Below are positions 1-10,480 of a stretch of DNA of 64,000 nt, one piece after another. The notes beneath the pieces are model-generated. The model did no database searches and was not told where the DNA came from. It saw only the letters and a list, made by a program, of their open reading frames with translations. The DNA lies in the NCBI GenBank assembly GCA_021432635.1, contig MU270048.1, forward strand, positions 372,001 to 436,000, written 5' to 3'. Source of the stretch: Thozetella sp. PMI_491. Its lineage: Eukaryota > Ascomycota > Sordariomycetes > Chaetosphaeriales > Chaetosphaeriaceae. Position 1 is the first letter of the stretch, and every line of letters starts with the position of its first letter. A program made the position numbers and the translations under genes.

Positions 1-79
1 GGGAGTAGCTCCGAACAGCGCCGTCCGGACCACACTCCAGACCACAAGCCGGGGAGGGTGTGTGTTCGAGGGACGAGGA

Positions 80-660
80 GACTCACCGAGACGCAGAGAG
101 AGGCAATTCCGGATCTTTCGAGGTTGGAGATGAAAAAGTCGAGCTCCTCAATCTTCTTGCCGAACTTCTTATCTTTAAATGCCCAAGCTGCTGCCATTCG
201 GATTGAGGAGATAGCCTGCAGTGGCTCCTGCGGTTGGTCGAGTTCCCGAAAGGCGACGGAAATAAAGGTGGGGGGCTAGGCTGCATTGCTCCTCCAGCCC
301 TTGGAGCCTGATGGCCTTTTCATACCGTACTTCTGGGCTAGGCTGACTGCGGTGCCTCAAATTGGTCTGGATGTGCATCAGACACTCCATGAAAACTGGC
401 TGCTCCTGGTCTGGGCGACAGTGGAGGCTCGCTCCGCCCTCTTTCTCGATCACCAGCCTCAGAAACTTACCATACAGATTGTACCGCACCTGCAGCAGCT
501 TGAGCTTCGCCGCGAATACGTCGTACTCCGGGTTGTAGTTGCACATTGCGATAACGTCCGCGACGGCGAAGTTTGGACCGTAGGACAAGGTGATGATGGG
601 CATCACAGAAGCGAGCGTCTTTCCTCTTTTAGCCCGTCCGGGCACGCAAGACGGGGCCAT
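80..660 (-). pseudogene. HeLo-domain (prion-inhibition-type) gene remnant, partial at left edge
   Basis: Reading leftwards on the minus strand, pieces of a fungal HeLo-like domain appear in sequence. First comes a segment with YNPEYDVFAAKLKLLQVRYN, then an acidic stretch ending in ECLMHIQTN. A change of frame near 375 leads to SLAQKYGMKR. After an in-frame TAG at 289-291, the same frame continues with SVAFRELDQPQEP, then AWAFKDKKFGKKIEELDFFI and ISNLERSG. The order and spacing match HeLo domains, which form the N-terminal part of membrane-targeting incompatibility or NLR-type proteins. One frameshift plus one stop indicate a decayed gene, although an intron ending in TAG at 289 could explain the stop alone. 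A GTGAGT donor near 81-86 suggests the gene continued beyond position 1. Family assignment is from memory of the consensus. Confidence 0.5.
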
Positions 661-2219
661 GCCGCGTCCCCAGGTAAGGCGTCAGGCAAGGCGCGAGGCC
701 ATCCCCCCCGGCGTTGCCTAAGGGCAGCTGCGGGGTCATCACACCGACGTGCCCGGAGTCGAGAGGCAGCGGTCGGTATCGCCTCATGATTTGCTCCGTC
801 TGCGCGTAAACGCAAATGCTCTTTAATAGTATGGAAGACGTGGGCGTTTCTGAGCCAGTCGCCACGGAAATTTGCTCTAGCCCGGCAATAAGCCTGGGTC
901 TGGACGCAGATCCAATCGCGGCTTCCAAATCCCACCCTTGTTTGCCTTGGCCTTGATGCATCGATACCCTCCCGAGGCGCAGGTCGCGGCCCTTACCAAG
1001 CAATATCTCATTGAACCACGGCCGACTTGTTGACCGCTGCTCGTGGCAAGAGCCTCGTCCGCTGCTATGGGCCTCGCATATACGAGAAACGGGTTGAAGG
1101 CGATTACGCGACCGGTTAGGCCTGGGTCTATGAAGTATGTTTGCCGTCGAAGCAATCGGGGGCAGAACGGTCTCGCCCATGTGTCCGGGTATGTCACGCG
1201 CCAGAGTCGCGACATGGCCAAAGCGGTTTGGACACTCGATAAAGCAAGGAAAGATTGATTATATGGAGAAGAATTCTCGTCAACTTTTCGGGCTTCCGGC
1301 TTCTCCGCATGAGACGACGTGCCGTAGCTTTCTTCCAGCTTTGAGCAGATTCACAAGTCTGGCTTCTGAAGTCATCAAAGTAGAAGACGAAGTCTTAGTT
1401 GGGCGTAAAGATCTAGTCTAAGAGAAGCAATTTTTTTCTATCTTATTATGCACTATACTAGTCCATGTGCAGTTCTCTACCAATAGGCAGTTGAGAACCC
1501 ACCACGGAGAGTCTACCCTGGTGGAACCAAACTTCGTAACCCTGACCCATCGGCTAGCCATCCATTCACTTTGCAAACTAGTGGCTTGAGCCTTTTTTTT
1601 TCATTCTTTTTGCAGCAAACCCCTCTTCCTTCACGGTGTCTTTCTTATGTTTATATTGTCTAGGTCACGCATGCTTGCAGTAGATCAAACACCGTCAAGC
1701 AATCTTCCTCTAAGCTCTAGTATACTAGAATATACTAGCTGGGTGAACGAAGCGGCCGTTACCTAAATGGTTCTCAGATAACATATCGCCTATACGAGGT
1801 GAGTATTGGTCGGGTATAACTAGCCGCTAGTAGGCGAATCGGAGATCTCCAATCGGCGCAGGCCGTCTGCATACTTTGACTCGGAAGACCTACCGCAAAT
1901 GCCTATCTATGGAGTACCTTTGCTAGCGTGCAGAAGTGGACAGTAGGTCGTGCTCTGACCCACTTCATATACCGATTCACGAGAATATCGAATGGAGGAC
2001 CCCGCAAAGGAGGAGACTGCCGGGATCGGGCATCCGATAAAGTAAGTATTAGTAGCGTTAACCGTTTGTCTAATAGGCCTTGGCATATGATAAGGATGCT
2101 GGAAACATATGTGGATAGGAAGGGTCCTCACGGTATAAAGCGATTCGCACGGTCGTACAAAGCTAGGCGGTGGGTGGCTAGGAAGTAACTCAAGTGGCTC
2201 CAAGCCAGCACCCGAGACA
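661..2219. other. Intergenic, no gene recognised
   Basis: Short open frames on the minus strand at 629-1221 have no recognisable domain; they could be a degraded 5' part of the HeLo gene. The stretch 1420-1900 is visibly richer in A and T than its surroundings. It contains a perfect 12-bp palindrome, CTAGTATACTAG, at 1717-1728 followed by a near-copy. No tRNA or transposase signature was seen. Confidence 0.5.
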
Positions 2220-4247
2220 ATGCACTTGCGGTCGACCATATTAGCTCTCGGGCTTATTGCCGTGGCTGTGGCATGTAGCAGCAACAGCAGTTCCCCGTTC
2301 CCAGGTCAGCAGCCAGACATTGTCCCTGAGATAGATGAAACCTTTGAGTTTAATACGTCCTAGTCCCACTCTGCAATGGCATCAATATCGAGGACGCGAC
2401 CGTCCAGACTCTTCAGAGATGGATGACCATGGGCAATCTTAGCAGCCAAGATCTTGTAACCTGTTATATCGCTCGTATCGAGGAGACAAATAAGCAAGCT
2501 GGAGCCTAGGTCGTCCAAGATCTCTCGTGCAAACGTCGCTAACCTCACTCCAAGGTATCTTAACTCGGTCAGTGAGATCAACCCCGATGCGCTAAGCATC
2601 GCGGCCGCGCTGGACGACGAGCGCGCTCAGGGTAACATGCGCGGCCCCATGCATGGCATCCCCTTCCTGGTAAAAGACAATTACTACACGGACGATAAGC
2701 ATAATACTAGCGAGGGTGGCTTGGTCCTTCTCGGGGGACGCTACTCGTCCGAGGCGACCGTCGTGACCAAGGTCCGCCTCGCGGGAGGCGTGCTGCTCGG
2801 GCACGCCGCCATGTCCGAGGCGGCAGACCACCGTGCCTCGACCAACTATTCCGGAGGGTACTCGACACGCGTGGGTCAGACTAGGAACCCGTTCAACCTG
2901 ACGCAGCCAACCCGCGGGAGCAGTGGCGGCTCGGTGGTGGCAGTGCGGAGCAATCAGGTCGCCATTGCGCTCGGCACCGAGACGCACGGCTCATTGACGC
3001 ACCCGGCCGCGGACTTGGGCTTGTATACGATCAAGTCGACTCCTGGTCTGATGTCGCGCCACGGCATTGTCACCGGCAGCTTTTTCCACGATACCCCGGG
3101 CCCTCTGGCGAGGTCTATGGCGGATGTGGCCCTCATGTTGGACATAATGGCTGGGGCTGACCCGCTGGACAACTTGACGTTTGAAGCATTGGGCCATTAC
3201 CCCGAAAAGGGCTACAGCGCAGAGGTGGTGGGCAAGGACGCCTTAAAGGGCATGAAGCTGGGAGTACCGTGGCATCCATACTGGGCGACGGAAGGTGTAA
3301 GCGCATCGAACCCAAGCTCGCCTTCGCTCCCGGCACAGAGGCTGATCTACGACCTATCTAGGCCATGAACGCCCCTGGTCTGAGGGAGAATTACGAGCGA
3401 CGGCTTCGCGAACTTCGGGCAGCAGGTGCTGAGATTTACAATGTCACGGTAAGTCAGACTCTGGCCGTGGCTACAGACCGCCAAGTCTTCCTTCTCCTCC
3501 TGACCACTTTCTCAGATGCCGGGCATTAAGTCCATCGCGAATCCCTATGGATTCGGGCACCCCGCCTCCCTGGCCCCGGAGCTGCAGCACCAGATTGCCT
3601 ACAACACTCTGCTCGCTGTCGGCTACAGTGAGTGGCTCCAAAACTGGACCTTCCCGGAAAGCGACCCCCGCCACGGCATGTCCACCCTAGCCGAGATGAC
3701 CGAGTGGAATGACGCCCACAACGCCTCGACGGGCTCTCTCGGAAATGGCACGTGGTGGTACAACACCATCTCCGGCCAAGACTTCTACGACGCCGGCGTC
3801 GCAACCGGCGGCGCCATGAACGGGACGTTCTGGACTGCTTTTGGCTGGGGCCGTCACACTGCCCGCGCGGCCATCGACGGCGGGCACGCGTATGTGACTG
3901 AGAACGGCACGGTAATCCTGCTGGACGGCTTGCTTGTTCCGAACGGCGACGCCGGCGGGCGCAACGATCCCTGCGCGTCGATTCCTTCGTACGCCGGGTA
4001 CCCGGTGGCGGCGGTGCCGATCGGACAGAGCGGCTATGGAGTCCCCTACGGCATTTGTGTGTACGGGAGGCGCTTCGGAGAAGCGAAGCTGGTGAGGGTG
4101 GCATCGGCAATGGAGGACCTGTTCCGGTGGAATGCCACGCCACTGTTCTGGAACTACGAGACTGCACACGGAAGGTGGGATGCCCCGTGGCCAGGGTACA
4201 CCTGCACGACAGAGTCTCTAGAAAGATACGCCTGTGATGCGGCCTAA
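2220..4247 (+). pseudogene. Secreted amidase (amidase-signature family), 5' part disrupted
   Basis: This is an amidase-signature hydrolase gene; the family cleaves carboxamides with a Ser-cisSer-Lys triad. ATG 2220 starts a hydrophobic signal peptide (MHLRSTILALGLIAVAVAC). The family N-terminus (GINIEDATVQTLQRWM...) follows only after a one-base frame change near 2355. Splicing the next part would need an intron at about 2490-2554 (branch GCTAAC, acceptor CAAG), but the donor reads ATAAGC instead of GTAAGC. From there the frame is intact: Lys in FLVKDN, the GSSGGS loop, and the nucleophile Ser in TETHGSLTHPA are all present. Clear introns lie at 3297-3361 and 3449-3515, joining ...WATEG/AMNAPG... 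and ...YNVT/MPGIK.... The stop is at 4245-4247 and many N-glycosylation sequons fit a secreted protein. Two lesions in the 5' part but an intact catalytic core suggest a recent pseudogene; assembly errors are the alternative. Confidence 0.8.
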
Positions 4248-5203
4248 TGTAGCTCTGGTAGGGGCATATGAGGATCCATCGCGAGCTAGGAAAATGCGAT
4301 CGGTTGACACCTAGTTAAGATGGCTTCCGCCAATCTATTATATGATCTACGCAAGCCCTGTGATTCGAACCGCTGTCGGCTCGGCAGTCGAGTGTGCCTG
4401 AAAGGCCTAGCTCCAAGATGGGGGGCGGATTGCTGAACAGGGAGGCAGGTAGCAGAAGCAATACCTAGTCAGGCGTTCGGGCTGGGTTGTCATAGACCGT
4501 CTCTGCCCTTGGTTCCCCTCCCTCTATTTAGGAGGCACTGCACGTATAGCGTGCTGCTATAGCGGCAGCACCACCGACCACGTGAACTCGAGGAATTGGC
4601 GCACAAACTATTACATAACTCGGAAGCGAGTCTGCTGAAGTATGGTCCTTTTCCCATCCCTTCGTCTCCCATTCCCCGGGAGTAAAATCAATGGTGGAAG
4701 GAGAGGAAGGGGATTAAAAGAACGAAAGAAGCAAGGAGCAAGTATCAACGTCAGCAGTGGGGGCTGAACTGGTGCAAATAGACAATATCGCCGCATCATC
4801 ATATGGAACTCACCAAGGAGCAAGCACTGAGGTTCATGTCCCGGCTCGCCAGCACCCTTGGCGCGGCAAGCTACGTCTAACAAATGCATCCGTCCTGCAC
4901 TCATCCGCAATAAGAGCATCCCTGAGCGGCGCCCAGGGGTTCCCAACTTCATATACCGGTGCTTCCACCCCCGTCGCTCTATGCACCGATATACCAGCGC
5001 TAAACATTTGAGCTGTCACGCACCCGACGCGCCAAAGCCACTCCTGTTCCCGCCCTCCTTCCAAAAGCCTTCCGCACAGTTGGATACGGCGATTGAGGTT
5101 GTATTTACTGTCCAAAATCCAATTTCTCGCCCAAACTCCGGCGCCCGCCGTCATCAGCCAAGCGGCCTGGCCAGTTCATGCTTCATTAGAGCTCATTTCT
5201 TCG
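4248..5203. other. Intergenic between amidase and bZIP gene (tail-to-tail)
   Basis: This spacer holds the 3' flanks of two convergent genes. No gene, repeat or RNA gene could be supported. A stretch near 4350-4415 looks faintly like a tRNA on the minus strand but does not fold as one. Confidence 0.5.
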
Positions 5204-6418
5204 TCAGTCGTAGTCGCCGTCCCCTTCGTCCTCTTCCTCTTCCTCGTCCTCTTCTTCGTCTTCTTCCTCCTGCCCCGCGGCTTCTTTCACCTTCTGTTCG
5301 ACCCGTCGCCGTGCTGACTTCTGTATGTAGGTGTCGATCAGCTCGTCCCCGCAGGCGTGGTGGTCCAAGAGCTCCATATTGAGCCGCCACACCGTCTCCT
5401 TCAGCCCCTCCCTCGTCTCAACCAATTCGCGGTTCCGCGCCTCGGCTAGCCGCGCCTCGTCCTCGAGGTCCAGGTTGGCCGCCTTGCTCTTGGCACGGCA
5501 TCGCGTAGCGGCGGCTCGGTTCCGGGCCCGCGACGTGGAGACCTGGGCCGAGTCGGTGGTGGCCGCCTCGGAGAGCGGCGACCACGCTGTTGATGCGATG
5601 ACAGTGGAGGGGGTCGTCGGCGCGGTAAATGGATCGATGGAATTTGGCGTGGGCAGCGGCGTCATGGCCTGCCCGCTCGTGATGCTTGTCTCGCCTGCAA
5701 GGTCGATGAACGACGAGGAGGCAAGCGCGAAGGGCGCCTTGCGCTGACGGGAACGACCTTGTGCAACCTGATCGCTCATGTTGGTCCCTTCGGGCTGCGA
5801 CCTGTCTTTGAATCGCTCTTTGCCTTTGGCTTCTCTCCTGTGCGCGGTGCGGTCCGCTCGGGATCCGTGTTGTGGTGTCCCATATTCATGGGCGTCTCTC
5901 TCTTGCAGATCAGCAGCGCGCCATGAGGCATGGGCGCCGAGCTCGGCCTGCAAAAGTGGCAGATGAGGGGCGGTGGGCGGTCCAGCATCTAATTCTGCCG
6001 GGGGGCGATAGGCAGGGTGGTGGCTGTGAGTGGGAAAGGCAAGGCTGGGTTCACGATAGGTCATCGAGAGTTGCTGGTAGGAACCGATGGAAATCTGGGT
6101 GATATTGTAGGGAGACCCGCTCCCAAGCGGGTGGTGTGCCGCTGCTGCCGCGCGAGCATCGTGCGCCGGCATTGCGTGGTAAGCCGGCTGGTTTGACGGG
6201 GGCGGGGAGCCCACGGCTCGGGCATTGTTAACGCTGTTAACGCCAGAGGGCACAGGCGGGTTGAAGTAGGGTAGCCAGCCCGGGCCGTCCGAGTGCTGAT
6301 TTGGATAGCAAGCGTACGATGAGTCCGCGGCCGGAGGTATTGGCGTTTGGTCGTCCCCGGGAGTTTCGGCATCAGGGGTGGTCAGCGAGAAGCCATCAGG
6401 CAGGAAGGCGTTGTTCAT
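5204..6418 (-). CDS. bZIP transcription factor, ATF/CREB-like
   Basis: A single-exon gene for a 404-residue protein. ATG 6418 has a good context (GCGACCATGA), and the frame further upstream has no other ATG. Residues 1-290 are low-complexity, rich in Pro, Ser, Ala and His. The basic region at about residues 290-315 carries the bZIP signature RNRAAATRCRAKSK. A leucine zipper follows (Leu heptads in AEARNRELVETREGLKETVW and beyond), then the ATF-type tail HHACGDELIDTYIQ, which resembles the HxxCxxxLIxxYI block of fungal Atf proteins. The last 25 or so residues are a run of Glu and Asp. Such factors bind CRE-like sites as dimers in the nucleus and often govern stress responses; which pathway this one serves cannot be read from the sequence. 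It is the only specific regulator in the window. Confidence 0.9.
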   Translation of the reverse strand: MNNAFLPDGFSLTTPDAETPGDDQTPIPPAADSSYACYPNQHSDGPGWLPYFNPPVPSGVNSVNNARAVGSPPPSNQPAYHAMPAHDARAAAAAHHPLGSGSPYNITQISIGSYQQLSMTYREPSLAFPTHSHHPAYRPPAELDAGPPTAPHLPLLQAELGAHASWRAADLQERDAHEYGTPQHGSRADRTAHRREAKGKERFKDRSQPEGTNMSDQVAQGRSRQRKAPFALASSSFIDLAGETSITSGQAMTPLPTPNSIDPFTAPTTPSTVIASTAWSPLSEAATTDSAQVSTSRARNRAAATRCRAKSKAANLDLEDEARLAEARNRELVETREGLKETVWRLNMELLDHHACGDELIDTYIQKSARRRVEQKVKEAAGQEEEDEEEDEEEEEDEGDGDYD

Positions 6419-9400
6419 GGTCGCTATTTCTGAGCAGTCTACCAACAATGCCTTTTCAGGGGGGGCGAGGGGAGCTGCAGGCGATGTGGGTTAAATATGT
6501 CTCTGCGGACGTGTCTCGGAGTCAAAGCCTGTCTGCCGCTACGCAGCCGCAGCTCTGCGCTCGCGGCTTGAGGGGCGAGTGCATTGGTGGACGGGAGCGA
6601 GTTGGGAATTTCTTAGTGGAGAGAAGGCTGCCTGCCCCCGGTTCGTCGTTTCGGGCATAGATAGCAAGGTGAAGAGGGGTGGGAGAAGGAGGAGAGGTAG
6701 GTGCCGATGCCACGATGCAAGACCAGACCAAAGGCCTCGGGCAAGAGGTACGAAGATTAGTAAAGTATTCGAGATCCAGCCCGCTTGTTGTAGGTTTTCG
6801 GTTGGCGGGGTTCGCCCTGAGGCTATGTCGACCAGAACCAGCTCCCCTGGCTGCAATACCTTTTTTTTCTTTTCTTTTTTTTTCTCTCTAGCGGCGTGGC
6901 CTTGGTTGTGGAGATGCGGTGTAGGACGAGACAAGCTTGTCCCCAATACGCTTCTGGCCAGCGAGCCTGTTGGCTGGACTGAGGGCGGTCTTCCATGACT
7001 TTCTCACAATTTCTGTCCTCGCGAAACTGTCCTCCCTCGGCTCCCGCTCTGCGCGCTCCCCGCACATGGCCTCATCTCGGTCGGCGACGAGGCACATGAC
7101 CTTGTCAGGCCGATCCAAGTTCTCCTCGGCAGTTCCCTAATTCTTTCTCCAGCCCAGACATTCGTGGGCAATGTCGTGTCCGTCTGCCAGCAGATCGCCG
7201 AACTCCGAGTTTGTTCAATGGGCCAAGTTATCAAACAGTATACTGCACATGCTTGACGTGGGAAAGTACCAGGTCGTGGGGCGCCTGACGAAAAGGTGGG
7301 GCGTCATGGCATTGGTCCTTCCTCGGCGACTGTGCCGACATTTCCAGCCTTCTAATTGGCTAATGTTTTGGCACTCGCATCTCCACTGCCTTGTGATCGT
7401 CATCTTGATCGAGATCATACGGCATGAATATTGGAGATGAGGCGATACGACCGCTTTCCACGTCAAGAAAAAAGTGGACTTAAATTTCATTCGTCCCAAT
7501 CATTCACGCCCGTACCTACGGAGTAGCATCGATCACGCAAGCGTCAAAATATGGGCGAGCTTGGCGAGGTCCATTGAGACGGCTCCAGAATCGCCTGTAC
7601 CCAAACGGCGATGGCGCCTACGCATCAGAAAAAGGAAGAAGAAGAAGGAGCGAAAAAAGAAACAAACAGCCAAATGGGACACAGCTTGGCAAGTGTGGGA
7701 AGGGTGGGCAATGCCGATCAAGGTCAGCAGATAGCTGCGCTACACATCCTGAAAGGATGATATATTTTTGGCCTCTTTCGTGGCAGCCAGCTACCTTCCA
7801 CCACACAGGACCGGTGACTACACACATTGTAGCAGCGTAGAATTCGGTCGAACTACACCAGCATGACCAGGCGCGAGGCGAAAGTTAAGAGGGCTAATTC
7901 ATTCAAAGCAACTAGGCGGCTACAGAGGGCCTCCACAGCTAGCCGATCCTGTGTATCAAGTCGAAGTAAATGGCCGATGGACCCTCCTGCGGCTAAGCCA
8001 CGTGCTGGTTGTTTCTCTGTGCATGTCTAGGGGCGATTACAGCTTTATACGCTTGGCTCAAGTTTTTGCGACGCTCGGAAGAGTACCCTCTAGACATGAG
8101 CTTTGGCAATTAGGTAGTCTCTCATACGCCGTTCTAGCCACAGAGAGAAAATTTTGGGATGCAAGCATCTGATGCTCAGGAACTCGATCCGGTGCAACTC
8201 AGCACCAGTTGTATCGCCGAGACTACTGAAAGTCCCCAAACATATACTGAGTCTTGAATAAATGCCTGCGGACCGACGATCCGTGCAGGACCCTTAGCTT
8301 GCGAGGAACCAATATTCTCCCACTGCTCCCCTGTTTTCACCTTTTCTTTTTGCATATACGCCATGGTCCAAAACACCTATCCATCTTGCGTCGACTTCTC
8401 AGCGGAGCTTCTAGCAGTCCTTCATATACCACGGATGGTCTCTAAAACTGAACATGTCTCGTCTGTTGATGGTCATCCGTGCCTAATGACCGCACGCGCA
8501 GGATTATTTGCTAATTTGAAAGCGTCCAGACCTGCCCGTCTCTATCCCATCCCCTCCAATCGCATACTTCATCTCATCACATACCCACTCCCAGCGCTTC
8601 AGTACACCGCCCCAGGATATGAAGCAAGGGAAATAGGATGGCCCGATCGTTCTCCATAAACCAACTCCTCGCCCTCGACTTCGACCTAGACTTCGACAAC
8701 CGTCAGATTACCGACGCTTCCAACCGAAAACATGGTTACCCTACTTCCGGCTACGGATTAGGGGCCCTTAATCAAGGTCACGAGCATTGGCTGAGATATC
8801 ATTGCCAAGAACAGCCGAAAAGAAAAGAGCGAGCCAGCAAGGAGTAGAGCCTGGCGACTGAGGTTCCGAATAACCTACCATCCCTGGTATCTGTTCCAGG
8901 CGCATTCAGGGCGGCCTTTGGAAGAATCGAGGATGCGTCTCGGCGACCTCGGGCAGGGTATTGTTGCCGGAGATGTGGGGGCCGCAAGATATCCTTCACC
9001 GCTTGGTTCCACGGCGTGATGGTCAACCGTGATGTGATCAAGTGGTGGTCGCACAAGCTGTCCATGAGGGTTGTTAATTACCCCAGCCCCGCCATGACCA
9101 TTCAGTGCCCAACTGGTTATCTCAACCATCTCATCGCCGAGGCCGGTCTCGGTCTCGGCCACGATACGCGAGCTGATAGTTGCTCCTGTGCGGGTCGGTG
9201 GCGCTCGAGAGCATCCGTTCGTGAGTTCATGAGGCATTGCTTGCTATTTTCAAGTTGTCAACTCGGACATTGCACCTGTCGAAGATGCCATCTCGGAAAG
9301 AAAAGAAAGAAAAATAAAATAAAATAAAGGAGCCGAGATCTTGCGCGCAGTTGGCGTGAAGACTCGCGAATCCGCGATGGAGAGGCGTTGGGTTTTCACA

Positions 9401-10480
9401 TGGCCCAAATACTGAAACAAGTTTGTCATCCACCATGATAACTCGTGGGAAAGTTGTAGCGGGCCGTATCATCCGAAGAGTGCCCGCGGCAAGAACTGCC
9501 GCGAGGTTGTCTCGTCAATTGCACCCTATGGTGAAGCCGCCACCACGACGCCGTGCTCGCTAGTACTTCAGCTGAGGCTTGTGCCACGACAGCGGTCACG
9601 CCACTGCAGGCAGCCGGGTCCTATACTCGGCCGAAGATGACGAGGAAATATTCGCCCTCTCTTCCCGCTCGGGTCACTGACAACACAGTCGCCAGGCTCG
9701 CGGGGGGGGGGCATCCTATGTCTTCCCCTCCCCCGCCCTCCCCCTCATTCCGGCCAATCGGGAGTGAGCGCCATCTCCCTTGCGACAGGTCCCTTGCGAC
9801 AAGTCATGCCAAGTAGCTACACCGCTCAGATCGGCGGTAAGCCTACAGCCTCGGCAGCGTTGCCACGATTCCTCGCTCAGTCCCGTCCAGGGCTAGGAGT
9901 GTTGCACAAGGATATGGTCGTGGCCACTCCGATAGGGCCTGGGGACGAGGAGGAAGGCTCAGCAAGCATCTAGTCATATTATGCGAGGGGCCATTAATCA
10001 TATGGCCTAGGAGGGAGGGTCTGTACATCGAGACGCCATACCCGCAAGTGACAGGTCTTCGCTCCCTACCAACGGCCATACACGATGAGCCCAACGATAG
10101 ACAGCGTCGTCGTGAAATTTCTCGATGAAGAGTAAGAGATGCGAGCACAAAATGGGGGAATTATACAATTAGTAGAAGCTCTTGAAGATTTGCAGTGGGA
10201 GGTTCTCAAGGCGATATGTCTTGATGCTCCTAATCATGCCGGACTGGCCTCCCCGCGGGCTGTCCTCAACGGATTTCTCAGGATCGTCCTACGCGCCATT
10301 GCTCTGTTTGTAGTGCCTGTTTATCCCACAAATCATGTCTCGTTACGTGCTGTTGGTCGTCGTCTGGTTGCTTTGTCATCTATATCCCCTTATCCGGGCC
10401 CCTCTCGTCATTTCGTTTGTCGAAACATACCTCCATTTTTCGGCTACGGCGGCCTGAGCGATTCTGAACTATGGGCACGT
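6419..10480. other. Gene-poor spacer, first part (bZIP upstream region)
   Basis: The first few hundred bases must hold the bZIP promoter. A long pyrimidine tract (T/C) at about 6858-6891 lies 440 bp upstream of the bZIP start. All open frames in 7-10.5 kb are short and have no recognisable motif. A G/C-rich run with nine Gs occurs near 9700-9710. I see no gene, RNA gene or transposon domain. Confidence 0.45.

Noticed and set aside
4345-4420. tRNA-like sequence on the minus strand with GGTTCGAATC
   Set aside because: The T-stem does not pair, no matching acceptor stem or D-arm is found. At best a decayed or chance match.
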